From contig DEPW01000082.1 of the NCBI GenBank assembly GCA_002358965.1, forward strand, positions 7,900 through 17,981: DNA of 10,082 bases, read 5' to 3'. Position numbers and translations under genes: made by a program. This stretch comes from Bacteroidales bacterium UBA3382. Lineage in GTDB: Bacteria; Bacteroidota; Bacteroidia; Bacteroidales; UBA932. Positions 1 to 6,899 of this stretch are shown here, piece by piece; within the stretch, counting starts at the first letter, position 1; every line of letters begins with the position of its first letter. The notes under the pieces were generated by a model. It worked only from the letters and a program-made list of their open reading frames with translations, was not told where the DNA came from and made no database searches.

Positions 1-253
1 CTTCCAGAATCACTGTCTTATAAAACATGAAGGAAATCTCGAGATCTACCGAAGCGGAATCGCCTATTTCCAGCTCGAACCGCCCGTCCGTACCGGCCAT
101 CGTACCTATGGTAGTGCCTTTGACCATGACAGAAGCGCCAACCATCGGAACCCCTCCGCTCTTGTCCACCACGATTCCTTTCACTGTATCGGCGAATGCC
201 GTCAGACACGCCGCAAACTGCATCAACACAAAAATAAGAATGATCCGTCGCAT
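1..253 (-). CDS. TonB-dependent receptor (SusC/RagA-like), N-terminal fragment cut by window edge
   Basis: Reading leftwards from an ATG at 253, the frame stays open to the window edge (84 codons). The protein starts with a signal peptide (MRRIILIFVLMQFAACLTAFA, residues 1-21), then DTVKGIVVDKSGGVPMVGAS, then a VKGTTIGTMAGTDGRFEL stretch around residues 44-61. This is the carboxypeptidase-D-regulatory-like (CarboxypepD_reg) domain found at the N-terminus of SusC/RagA outer-membrane receptors, which import glycans or peptides through TonB. Where the family usually has a glycine in SyxGYkt, this protein reads SFMFYKT. The plug and barrel lie outside the window, so another protein with the same leading domain remains possible. 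It has its own promoter-like box at 276-283, and the regulator upstream on the same strand ends 74 bp before it. Confidence 0.72.
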   Translation of the reverse strand, partial: MRRIILIFVLMQFAACLTAFADTVKGIVVDKSGGVPMVGASVMVKGTTIGTMAGTDGRFELEIGDSASVDLEISFMFYKTVILE

Positions 254-275
254 TTTTTCCAATTAATTGCGACGG

Positions 276-283
276 CAAAAGTA
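276..283 (-). promoter_or_regulatory. -7 box of a Bacteroides-type promoter for the receptor gene
   Basis: The minus strand reads TACTTTTG, a full match to TAnnTTTG, 22 bp before the ATG at 253. No TTTG sits at the ideal 19-bp spacing; the nearest (CTTG) is about 25 bp upstream. The promoter may therefore be weak or need an activator. No hairpin terminator is visible between 254 and 327, so read-through from the upstream regulator gene is also possible. Confidence 0.45.
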
Positions 284-327
284 TGGCACTAATATTACAC
301 CTGATTTACAAGAAAATTAAATAATTA

Positions 328-2022
328 TTACAAAGGCTGGTGTTTGTGCCTGAGCCTGCGTACCTCTTCGCGATATTTGGAAGGGGAAAGTCCGACCTCG
401 TCCCTGAAGACACGGAAGAACGATGCTGCCGAATTGTAGCCGAGCAGTTCATAAAGGTTTTTAATCTGGATTTCATTGTCCACATCGGAGAGCATCCTGG
501 TGGCGTCGGCTATCCTGTACATATTGACATAGCCCCAGAATGTCTTGTCGGCATACCTGTTTATGACACGCGATATATAAGTCCTGTTCGTCCCGAGCAT
601 CGAGGCGAGTTTGTCCAGGGAGATTTCGTTCGAAAGGTAGATCTTCTCTTCCCTCATGAGCCTTTCGAGTTTTCCGAAAAGCTCTTCGTCGGCAGACTCC
701 CCGACCTTCTGCTTTTCGGGTTCGAGATACTTCCTCAACATCTCCCCTCTCTTCTGATAATCCTGGTAGCGCTGCACGAGTTCTTTGTTGAGTTTGCTCT
801 GCTTCCTGTACAGATAGAAGAAAGCCGCCCCGGCAAGAAGGCTTATCAGACATATCAGGAGCGTCACATGCATGTCGGATTTGCGCTTGCGTATGATGTT
901 CTGCAATGATGCCTGCTCGTAAAGGTCCAGCAAGCCGTTGAATGAAGCGTCTTTGTTGGCATTCAGGATGCTGTCGCGCGAAGCGGCGGCCATCTTATAA
1001 TAGGTGAAAGCGGCCGAAATGTTTCCCTGGGCTTCGTACAGCCTGGAAAGAAGGTCCAGCACCTGATACCTGTAACGGATGTTGTCATGCTTGTCTACCA
1101 TGGCCAGCGTATTGGTAATGAAATCCTTGGCCTGCATGTAATCTTTCCTGGCGATAAGCAATTCCCCCCATGCAAGGGAAAGTTCGAAATAAAAATCCGG
1201 ATCCGAGTGTTCGGCATACTTGAATCCTGAATCCAACAGGCTCTCCGCCTTGGCAAGATTCCCCTCATGCATCCCGACCCTGCCGAGTACCATGAATATG
1301 CGCGAATACACCAACGAATAACCGTCTGCGTCCGCTATCTTTTTCGCCTCCAGGGCATACTTTTCCGCATTGTCATAATCGCCTTTCAGCAAAAGCATCA
1401 TGGACATGACCACATCCGCCGTACACATCATATAGGTATCCTCGGGATTCCTTTCGCTTATGCCGATGGCTTCCCGCGCATATTTAAGCCCTGTGGTATC
1501 TCTGCGGAAAAAATATATCATGCTTATGTTGAACAAGGCCGTGCAGGTATTTACGGCATCCCTGCTTTGACGATAATGGTTCAATGCTTCCGTAAGGTGG
1601 ATGAGGGCGGACGGATAGTCGAACCCTACTTTAATATCATAGGATGCCTGTATGCCGTCCAGCATCGCCTGCAAGTCGGGATAGGCTTCCCAGCCTGCCA
1701 GTCCCTCCAGAGTATCGATATATCTCCGGGCTTGCGGATAGTCGTCTGTGAAAATGGCCGCCTGCGCCGAATACAGGCCGGAAATGAGCACGAGCCTTTC
1801 GTCCATGCCTTCCTTACGGGCTCCGAATATGTTCCCAGCCTCGACTGACAGACTGTCGAAAAGGCCTTTCCTGCAATATGAATTGAACAGGTCGACACAG
1901 TCATCCGTATCGTATGCCACGCCTGCGGCCGCCTGTTCCTGCTGCCGGCCGCACGCACCCGCCAGAGATGACATTACCGCAAGATACAATGCCATTGCAA
2001 TGATTCTCAACATCCTGTTCAT
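328..2022 (-). CDS. Membrane-anchored TPR sensor with AraC-type DNA-binding domain
   Basis: This 564-aa one-component regulator senses outside the inner membrane and binds DNA inside. Residues 1-24 form a hydrophobic leader ending in SSLAGAC, a loose lipobox with Cys24. Residues about 35-370 are helical and TPR-like (for example YPQARRYIDTLEGL, GDYDNAEKYALEAKKIA, GNLAKAESLLDSG, KDYMQAKDFI, GNISAAFTYYKMA). One transmembrane helix lies at about 385-405 (VTLLICLISLLAGAAFFYLY), followed by a basic stop (RKQSK) and a coiled-coil-like linker. The AraC-type domain spans about 455-560. Its first helix-turn-helix is LDKLASMLGTNRTYISRVIN (469-488), and the second is IKNLYELLGYNSAASFFRVF (520-539), followed by the family hallmark GLSPSKYR. 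Such TPR/TM/AraC proteins are common in Bacteroidota, and their ligands are mostly unknown. A target among the flanking receptor and lipoprotein genes is inference. ATG 2013 (Met4) is a plausible alternative start, because the promoter box almost touches ATG 2022. Confidence 0.88.
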   Translation of the reverse strand: MNRMLRIIAMALYLAVMSSLAGACGRQQEQAAAGVAYDTDDCVDLFNSYCRKGLFDSLSVEAGNIFGARKEGMDERLVLISGLYSAQAAIFTDDYPQARRYIDTLEGLAGWEAYPDLQAMLDGIQASYDIKVGFDYPSALIHLTEALNHYRQSRDAVNTCTALFNISMIYFFRRDTTGLKYAREAIGISERNPEDTYMMCTADVVMSMMLLLKGDYDNAEKYALEAKKIADADGYSLVYSRIFMVLGRVGMHEGNLAKAESLLDSGFKYAEHSDPDFYFELSLAWGELLIARKDYMQAKDFITNTLAMVDKHDNIRYRYQVLDLLSRLYEAQGNISAAFTYYKMAAASRDSILNANKDASFNGLLDLYEQASLQNIIRKRKSDMHVTLLICLISLLAGAAFFYLYRKQSKLNKELVQRYQDYQKRGEMLRKYLEPEKQKVGESADEELFGKLERLMREEKIYLSNEISLDKLASMLGTNRTYISRVINRYADKTFWGYVNMYRIADATRMLSDVDNEIQIKNLYELLGYNSAASFFRVFRDEVGLSPSKYREEVRRLRHKHQPL

Positions 2023-2026
2023 GGCT

Positions 2027-2034
2027 CAAAAGTA
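2027..2034 (-). promoter_or_regulatory. -7 box abutting the start of the AraC-type regulator
   Basis: The minus strand reads TACTTTTG (TAnnTTTG), ending only 4 bp before the ATG at 2022. Transcription would begin at or beside the start codon, giving a leaderless message or translation from Met4 at 2013. No good TTTG lies 19 bp upstream; a TTTG is present at 24 bp. Confidence 0.4.
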
Positions 2035-2127
2035 ACTAAAAATTTCAAATTGCAGTTACAAAATGTAAAATATATGTAATGTGATTTTTTTGCCTGCGCA
2101 TTTTCAGTCCCGAAAAACCTTTTGTAA

Positions 2128-2135
2128 TAATTTTG
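2128..2135 (+). promoter_or_regulatory. -7 box for the FN3 lipoprotein gene
   Basis: TAATTTTG matches TAnnTTTG and lies 46 bp before the ATG at 2182, giving a leader of roughly 40 nt. The -33 element is poor: TTTC, not TTTG, lies about 22-23 bp upstream. The intergenic stretch 2023-2181 is AT-rich and carries this box and the divergent one at 2027-2034. Confidence 0.45.
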
Positions 2136-2181
2136 GGGAAAATAATTTTTACTGAAACATAATTTAAACGCCAAGGACAAT

Positions 2182-3876
2182 ATGAAGAATTTTTACATCA
2201 TCGGGACCATGCTGCTTATCGCGCTTGTTTCCGGCTGCAAAAAAGATGAAATCGCCAAACTTTCGACACCGGCACCTAAAGTAGACGAAGTGACCGAAAG
2301 CACTGCGACCATTGTCTGGGACGCGGTTGAAAACGCTGCTTCCTACACATATACCGTCAATGACGGAGACGAACAGAGTGTCACTGAAACCAAGGTGCTT
2401 ATCGAAGGCCTTGAAGCAGAGACCGAATACACAGTAAAGGTAAAGGCTGTTTCCGGTGACACCGGCCTCTACACCGATTCGGACTGGGCTTCAGTAAAGG
2501 TTACCACCGCTGCTGAGGGACAGTCCAAGACAGCACTCGCCACGCCTGCTCCGCAAGCGACAGAAGTAAGCGCCGACGCTGCAACAATTTCCTGGGAGGC
2601 TGTCGAGAACGCCGTTTCCTACACTTACACCCTTAACGATGGCGAAGAAACGACCGTGACCGAAACCGAGTTGTCGCTCGGAGACCTCGAAGCAAAGACC
2701 GAATATACTTTGAAATTAAAGGCCGATGCCGGCGACAGCGAACTGTATATCGATTCCGAATGGGCTGAAGTGACCTTCACGACGACCGAACCGGCATTCG
2801 AGCCAACCGGCTATACGGTTTACCCTATGGACCCTATGGTAGTGATGGAATATGCCAACATAGGGACATCCTTCATCAGGAACATATCTCCTTCGGGAAA
2901 TTACGCTGTCGGATACGATGACCAGTTAGGCGACCCTACTTCTTTCATCTGGGATCGCTCGACAGGCGAATACACGGTACTCGACCCGGGAGAATGGAAC
3001 GGTTGTATCGCATATGATGTGAACGACAACGGTATCATCGTAGGTTCCGTAGTAACCGGAAGTTATACACACACTCCAGCCTATATGGATTTCAAAAACG
3101 GAGGCTCATGGACTACTCTTCCTACACACGGCTTTGAAAATGCGGCGTACCCTTCGTTTGCGGTAGCCATCACCAATGACGGTGTCATCGGAGGACAAGT
3201 AGTGACCGAACTCTCCGACGGCACAAAAAGATGCGTGCCTTGCCTCTGGAAAGACTACCAGCTGGACCAGTCAGGTTTTGACATGCCTGAAAACGGTGAT
3301 GTTGTAATGTACGGAAGTTACGTTTATTCAATGTCCGATGACTGCCGTGTACTTTCCGGATGGCAGGACTGGGGGACAGGTTCCCGTTCTCCTGCAATCT
3401 GGGTTGACGGCAAACTGACCCGAATCTATGGTGAAACTGAAACAATCGGAGATGAAGGATACATATATGACGGTATCACCTGGGGAACAACTCCTGACGG
3501 AACAAAAGTTACAGGCTACTTCATGCCTGACGGTATGAATCTCACTGGTTTCATTTATGATATAGCCACCGGAGATAAAACAGAAGTTCCCGGGTATGGA
3601 GGAGTTGCATTCGACAACAACGGAAGAGCCTATTTCACAGGTCTGATGGGCATGGGCGGAGTATATTATGAAAACGGTCAGACCTACGATATTTTCAATC
3701 TGTGGGACGGCCTTGAAGGTACTTTCGCGACTACAGTGGATCCATCCATCGGAACAGACGGAATGCTGGAAACAGTTTATTCTGCATCCAATGACGGGAA
3801 AGTTCTCGGAGGCTCATACACTTACAGTGCTTTCGGAAGTGCAATGCAGTATCCTGTAATAGTAGTTCTTGAATAA
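2182..3876 (+). CDS. Lipoprotein with two FN3-like domains and a propeller-like repeat region
   Basis: This is a 564-aa exported lipoprotein. MKNFYIIGTMLLIALVSGCK has a good lipobox (LVSGC, Cys19), followed by KKDE. Residues 29-109 and 121-201 are two fibronectin-III-like domains that are clearly duplicates: both begin TPAP, share AVENA-SYTYT-NDG and end W-A-V---TT, with about 49 of 81 positions identical by hand alignment. From about 230 the protein shows six degenerate repeats of 40-55 residues with an aromatic strand (SFIWD, AYMDF, CLWKD, AIWVDG, GFIYD, VYYENG) and a turn such as YDVNDNGIIVGS (278-289), AITNDGVIGGQ (329-339), TPDGTKVTGYF (437-447) or SNDGKVLGGSY (536-546). These resemble HAF-type or beta-propeller repeats. 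No enzymatic motif is seen. A binding or adhesin-like role at the cell surface is inference. An AAGGA at 2173-2177 may aid ribosome binding. It is divergent from the AraC-type regulator and ends in the terminator at 3916-3951. Confidence 0.85.
   Translation: MKNFYIIGTMLLIALVSGCKKDEIAKLSTPAPKVDEVTESTATIVWDAVENAASYTYTVNDGDEQSVTETKVLIEGLEAETEYTVKVKAVSGDTGLYTDSDWASVKVTTAAEGQSKTALATPAPQATEVSADAATISWEAVENAVSYTYTLNDGEETTVTETELSLGDLEAKTEYTLKLKADAGDSELYIDSEWAEVTFTTTEPAFEPTGYTVYPMDPMVVMEYANIGTSFIRNISPSGNYAVGYDDQLGDPTSFIWDRSTGEYTVLDPGEWNGCIAYDVNDNGIIVGSVVTGSYTHTPAYMDFKNGGSWTTLPTHGFENAAYPSFAVAITNDGVIGGQVVTELSDGTKRCVPCLWKDYQLDQSGFDMPENGDVVMYGSYVYSMSDDCRVLSGWQDWGTGSRSPAIWVDGKLTRIYGETETIGDEGYIYDGITWGTTPDGTKVTGYFMPDGMNLTGFIYDIATGDKTEVPGYGGVAFDNNGRAYFTGLMGMGGVYYENGQTYDIFNLWDGLEGTFATTVDPSIGTDGMLETVYSASNDGKVLGGSYTYSAFGSAMQYPVIVVLE
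2266..2784 (+). repeat. Duplicated FN3-encoding segment (two copies, 276-bp offset)
   Basis: Codons 29-109 (2266-2508) and 121-201 (2542-2784) encode two FN3-like domains with about 60% identical residues by hand count. Parts match closely at DNA level, for example around the AVENA and SYTYT codons. The two copies are in tandem with an 11-residue linker, which points to an in-frame internal duplication rather than two independently acquired domains. Confidence 0.75.
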
Positions 3877-3915
3877 CGACACAAATATTTAAGATTTCAT
3901 AAAGGTTTAATGTGG

Positions 3916-3951
3916 AAAAAGGCCGTGCCGGACATTCGGTACGGCCTTTTT
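3916..3951. terminator. Bidirectional intrinsic terminator between convergent genes
   Basis: The left arm AAAAAGGCCGTGCCG (3916-3930) pairs with CGGTACGGCCTTTTT (3937-3951), leaving a 6-nt loop and a single G-T wobble. The A-run on one side and T-run on the other allow termination in both directions. It lies 39 bp after the lipoprotein stop and 2 bp after the M64 peptidase stop. Confidence 0.92.
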
Positions 3952-3953
3952 TC

Positions 3954-5225
3954 CTACCTGCAATAGTAATCTATCATGCGATTGACGGCCCGCTGGCACA
4001 CCGGGCAGAAATCCGGAGCGGAATTGGTCCGCATGCGGCAGTCCTCACGGGAACGATATACGCCTTTGGCCATATATCCACCGCCTTCATGGACGCCTAC
4101 CTGCTCCTCGTCCCATTTTCCCGAGTCGATCATATCCTTCCATTTGCCTGCGAAATCCACCATCGTGGTGATATTCGGCTCCCACGGCTCGACGCCGGTA
4201 TCGTAAAAGCCTTCGTATGCCACTTCGGAAGTAAAATATTCGTCGCCCAGGCCTGCGAAACTGTGACCGAACTCGTGGACAAACACCTGATACGACTGAT
4301 CGTTGCCGGCCGTCCCGAGGGCATACGAATTGTAAATCCCCCCTCCGCCGTATTTTTCCTCATTGACGACAATGAAAAGCGCATCGAACGGCACCCCGGC
4401 CACATTTTCGGCTATCGCCTTGTAGTCCGTCACTGTAAGATAGCGGTCTATATAGAAGGTATAGAAGTGCGAGTTGAGGGCCGTATGTTTCCAGACTCCC
4501 CGGTCCGGAATATCAGTCCCGGATTCAGAAGATACGACATCCACGGCCGTGACATTGAAATCGTCCTTGCGGGACTTGTACGGCTCCATCGAGAAGAGGT
4601 ATTCCATGAATTTCCGGCAATCCTTGTGAAACTTGTCCATCTGCCCTGCCGTATAGCCTTCCGCCACGAAAAGCAGATCCACCTTATGTTCCATCCCGCC
4701 CGAAACCAGCAGAGGAGTGACGGCATAGTCCGATGCCGTCTCACGGCTGATAAGGGCGTCTTCTGGATTTACGATGCAGGAAAATATCTCACGGAACTCT
4801 CCGGTAGCCTTTACCCTTTCGGACAGTGCGATATTCACCTTGTTTTTCGGGAAAGGCATCCACACGCTCTGATTGTAGGCCATTGAAACCTCCCGGGCTT
4901 CGGGAGTAGTACGCCATTCCTGGAAAAGGGTGGAAAAACCTTTCGAATATATCAGCGTGTCGCCATTGGCGGAACGGACTTCGAACATATACTCGCCGTA
5001 ACGGAACGGATCTATCAGCGAAGCATGCGAACCCGCCCATGCGCATTCCTTCTTTAGTCCGGAAAGATATGCCTGCTGGCTGTCGGCATCGCCTGCAAGG
5101 ATGAAATCGACCCTCAGACGCTCGGAAGTGAACCATGTATCGTAATCGGGGCTCTGGGCCCACGCGCTGACGGCCGAAACAATCGTCAAGGCAGTCGCGG
5201 CAAATGTGAAGATGATATGTTTCAT
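3954..5225 (-). CDS. Secreted family M64 zinc metallopeptidase (IgA peptidase M64-like)
   Basis: This 423-aa protein has a Sec signal peptide (MKHIIFTFAATALTIVSAVSAWA, cleavage about 23-24). The N-terminal half (about 25-160) fits the M64 N-terminal beta domain. The catalytic half starts near KVDLLFVAEGYTAGQMDKFHKD (181-202) and contains the zinc motif HEFGHSFAGLGDEY (317-330): H317 and H321 are likely zinc ligands, E318 the general base, and D328 or E329 probably the third ligand. The C-terminal CRMR...FCPVC (396-410) also fits the family. M64 is named for the IgA1-cleaving enzyme of Clostridium ramosum, but most Bacteroidota members have no proven substrate, so cleavage of IgA should not be assumed. 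The length fits single-domain M64 proteins. The gene stands alone on its strand, with a terminator just past its stop. The long plus-strand frame opposite it (3912-4886) is judged a shadow. Confidence 0.93.
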   Translation of the reverse strand: MKHIIFTFAATALTIVSAVSAWAQSPDYDTWFTSERLRVDFILAGDADSQQAYLSGLKKECAWAGSHASLIDPFRYGEYMFEVRSANGDTLIYSKGFSTLFQEWRTTPEAREVSMAYNQSVWMPFPKNKVNIALSERVKATGEFREIFSCIVNPEDALISRETASDYAVTPLLVSGGMEHKVDLLFVAEGYTAGQMDKFHKDCRKFMEYLFSMEPYKSRKDDFNVTAVDVVSSESGTDIPDRGVWKHTALNSHFYTFYIDRYLTVTDYKAIAENVAGVPFDALFIVVNEEKYGGGGIYNSYALGTAGNDQSYQVFVHEFGHSFAGLGDEYFTSEVAYEGFYDTGVEPWEPNITTMVDFAGKWKDMIDSGKWDEEQVGVHEGGGYMAKGVYRSREDCRMRTNSAPDFCPVCQRAVNRMIDYYCR

Positions 5226-5229
5226 GGTG

Positions 5230-5237
5230 CGAAAATA
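5230..5237 (-). promoter_or_regulatory. Possible -7 box abutting the M64 peptidase start
   Basis: The minus strand reads TATTTTCG, one mismatch from TAnnTTTG, ending 4 bp before the ATG at 5225. No TTTG lies at the expected 19 bp, so this is a weak call. The distance to the ATG is the same as for the AraC-type regulator. Confidence 0.25.
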
Positions 5238-5243
5238 ATCATT

Positions 5244-5357
5244 TTTGCATCAATAAAGTCATGTCCGTAGAAATTACCGCTGTAACTTTTGAGAAATTGT
5301 CAATAAAGATTATATTTGCATCGAAAAGTTATAGCCGTAGAATTTACGGTGGTGTAA
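5244..5357. repeat. Degenerate direct repeat with CCGTA/TACGG palindrome
   Basis: Two related blocks lie 70-71 bp apart between the divergent M64 and ATPase genes. Both start with TTTGCATC (5244-5251 and 5315-5322). Then come GTCATGTCCGTAG (5258-5270) and GTTATAGCCGTAG (5328-5340), followed by AAATTAC and AATTTAC. The second copy holds a perfect CCGTA-N5-TACGG inverted repeat (5335-5349). In the first copy it is CCGTA-N5-TACCG (5265-5279), with one mismatch. The second copy also overlaps the ATPase promoter and leader. Either a duplicated operator or a decayed promoter duplication would fit. Confidence 0.5.
5288..5318 (+). promoter_or_regulatory. Canonical Bacteroides promoter for the DUF234 ATPase
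   Basis: TTTG (5288-5291), a spacer of exactly 19 bp, then TATATTTG (5311-5318) fully matches the TTTG/TAnnTTTG consensus. Transcription would start near 5325, leaving about 45 nt of leader that contains the CCGTA-N5-TACGG inverted repeat (5335-5349). An AGAGG at 5362-5366 precedes the ATG at 5371. Confidence 0.75.
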
Positions 5358-5370
5358 AATCAGAGGCAAG

Positions 5371-6696
5371 ATGAAATTTTATGACCGCGAAAAAGAATTG
5401 AAGTGGCTCGGGCAAACCAGGAAAGTCGCTTTTGAAAATCATTCCCAAATGACAGTCATAACCGGACGCAGACGGATAGGGAAAACAAAACTGATATTGA
5501 AAAGCTGCGAGGGTACGCCTACTGTATATCTGTTTATCGACCGTAGCAACGAAGCCCTGCTGTGCGGTGAATGTGCCCGCAACGCCTCTACGGCGCTTGG
5601 GGTATATATTTCTCCGGAAATCACATCTTTTGCCGGGCTTTTCGAGACCCTTATGGAGATAGGACGCAATTTAGCCTACAATCTTGTAATAGATGAATTT
5701 CAGGAATTTTTCTACATAAATCCTGCTGTTTATAGCCAAATACAGGACATTTGGGACAGATACAAAGATTCCACGCATGTGAATTTAATCGCAAGCGGTT
5801 CCGTCTACAGCCTTATGCACCGCGTTTTCATGGATTATAAAGAGCCTCTGTATGGCAGATGCGACAGCACCATCAAATTGAGACCGTTCGATACCGATGT
5901 GCTGAAACGAATTCTCCTTGATTACAAGCCGGACTACACGAATGACGACCTGCTTGCCCTCTTTACCTTTACCGGAGGTATTCCCAAATACATCGAATCA
6001 TTTATGGACAATGGGTGCACGGACATGAAGTCCATGGTAGACTGGATGATGAGACAAAACTCGATGTTCCAAAACGAAGGTCATGCCCTGCTGATTCAAG
6101 AATTCGGCAGAAAATACGGCAACTATTTCGCCATTCTGTCAGCCATTGCCGGCGGCGACAATACTTTGCAAAAACTTTCCAGACTTATGGGAGACACCTC
6201 CATAAATGGTCATCTGAAAAGACTGGAAGAGGATTATGAACTGGTCAGCCGCAAACGTCCTATATTTGCCAAGGCCGGGACACAGACAGTCCGTTTTGAA
6301 ATATCGGATCTGTTCCTGCGCTTCTGGTTCCGTTATTTCATAAAATATCATTATCTTATCGAAGTTGAAAATTTCGAGCGGTTAGGAGAAATCATCAAGG
6401 ACGACTATCCGACCTATTCCGGGCTTACTCTCGAAAAATATTTCATCAGGAAACTGATTGAAAGCAAGAAATTCGCACAAATAGGCTCATGGTGGCAGAC
6501 AAAGCAAAGCGATCCATGCGAAGTGGATATCGTCGCCGTTTATGCCGGCTCACCGAAAGCATTGGTAGCCGAAGTGAAAAGGCAAAGGAAGAATTTCAAA
6601 CCCGAAGACTTCAGCCGCAAAATCGAAATCCTCAAGTCTAAAATTCTCTCCGGCTACGAAATTGAATCGGTCTGTTATACATTAGACGAAATGTAG
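5371..6696 (+). CDS. ATPase_2-type P-loop ATPase with C-terminal DUF234 / PD-(D/E)XK-like domain
   Basis: This is a 441-aa soluble protein. The start MKFYDREKELKWL is the usual opening of the archaeal-type ATPase family (ATPase_2). Walker A is GRRRIGKT (32-39), Walker B is LVIDEF (105-110), and a sensor-like NLIASGS lies at 138-144. A winged-helix-like segment spans about 252-298. The C-terminus (about 307-441) fits DUF234. It includes EVDIVAV (384-390) and VAEVKRQ (399-405), the D386...E401-x-K403 pattern of PD-(D/E)XK nucleases, so the nuclease-like active site appears intact. These proteins are frequent and often multi-copy in Bacteroidota and Archaea. Their role is not settled, and links to DNA metabolism or defence have only been suggested. 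No partner gene adjoins it: it has its own promoter, and a gene-free stretch with an inverted repeat follows. Full length, no frameshift seen. Confidence 0.88.
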   Translation: MKFYDREKELKWLGQTRKVAFENHSQMTVITGRRRIGKTKLILKSCEGTPTVYLFIDRSNEALLCGECARNASTALGVYISPEITSFAGLFETLMEIGRNLAYNLVIDEFQEFFYINPAVYSQIQDIWDRYKDSTHVNLIASGSVYSLMHRVFMDYKEPLYGRCDSTIKLRPFDTDVLKRILLDYKPDYTNDDLLALFTFTGGIPKYIESFMDNGCTDMKSMVDWMMRQNSMFQNEGHALLIQEFGRKYGNYFAILSAIAGGDNTLQKLSRLMGDTSINGHLKRLEEDYELVSRKRPIFAKAGTQTVRFEISDLFLRFWFRYFIKYHYLIEVENFERLGEIIKDDYPTYSGLTLEKYFIRKLIESKKFAQIGSWWQTKQSDPCEVDIVAVYAGSPKALVAEVKRQRKNFKPEDFSRKIEILKSKILSGYEIESVCYTLDEM

Positions 6697-6899
6697 GATA
6701 CACACCTGTTGTTGTCACTCATAGACTTTCGACGATGTTGGCAAATCACGGGCACTTCCCGGAACTCTTATCCGCCGAGCAATGCGATGTCGTGTACCCA
6801 AAGCCACGCCCCGACTTAACTTAAACACATCGTTACATATTGACAAACGACAAATTAGCCCTATGATAAAAATGGTTAAGTCGGGGTGTGGCACGGACT
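6697..6899. other. Gene-free spacer between the ATPase and the small secreted protein
   Basis: These 203 bp separate two convergent genes. Short frames here have no recognisable start context or family. The only structure seen is the long inverted repeat at 6803-6892. No U-tailed terminator hairpin is obvious for either flanking gene. Confidence 0.6.
6803..6892. repeat. 18-bp imperfect inverted repeat bounding about 90 bp (possible MITE-like remnant)
   Basis: GCCACGCCCCGACTTAAC (6803-6820) and GTTAAGTCGGGGTGTGGC (6875-6892) are reverse complements at 17 of 18 positions, with 54 bp between them. A smaller TCGTT/AACGA pair (6830-6834, 6846-6850) lies inside. There is no T-run after either arm and the loop is long, so an intrinsic terminator is unlikely. 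A short non-autonomous element or the leftover ends of an insertion sequence would fit, but no target-site duplication is visible. The right end lies 7 bp past the stop of the secreted-protein gene. Confidence 0.6.

Noticed and set aside
18..278. Two short frames (minus 18-278 and plus 27-266) over the receptor start
   Set aside because: Both overlap the receptor fragment in other frames. Only the frame from ATG 253 gives a signal peptide followed by a recognisable CarboxypepD_reg-like domain.
3912..4886. A 324-codon open frame on the plus strand opposite the M64 peptidase
   Set aside because: It lies antisense to a gene with clear catalytic motifs and a signal peptide, begins inside the terminator hairpin, and its translation shows no domain or plausible composition.
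6803..6892. The long inverted repeat as an intrinsic terminator for the convergent genes
   Set aside because: The loop would be 54 nt and neither arm is followed by a T-run, so a classical terminator is unlikely.
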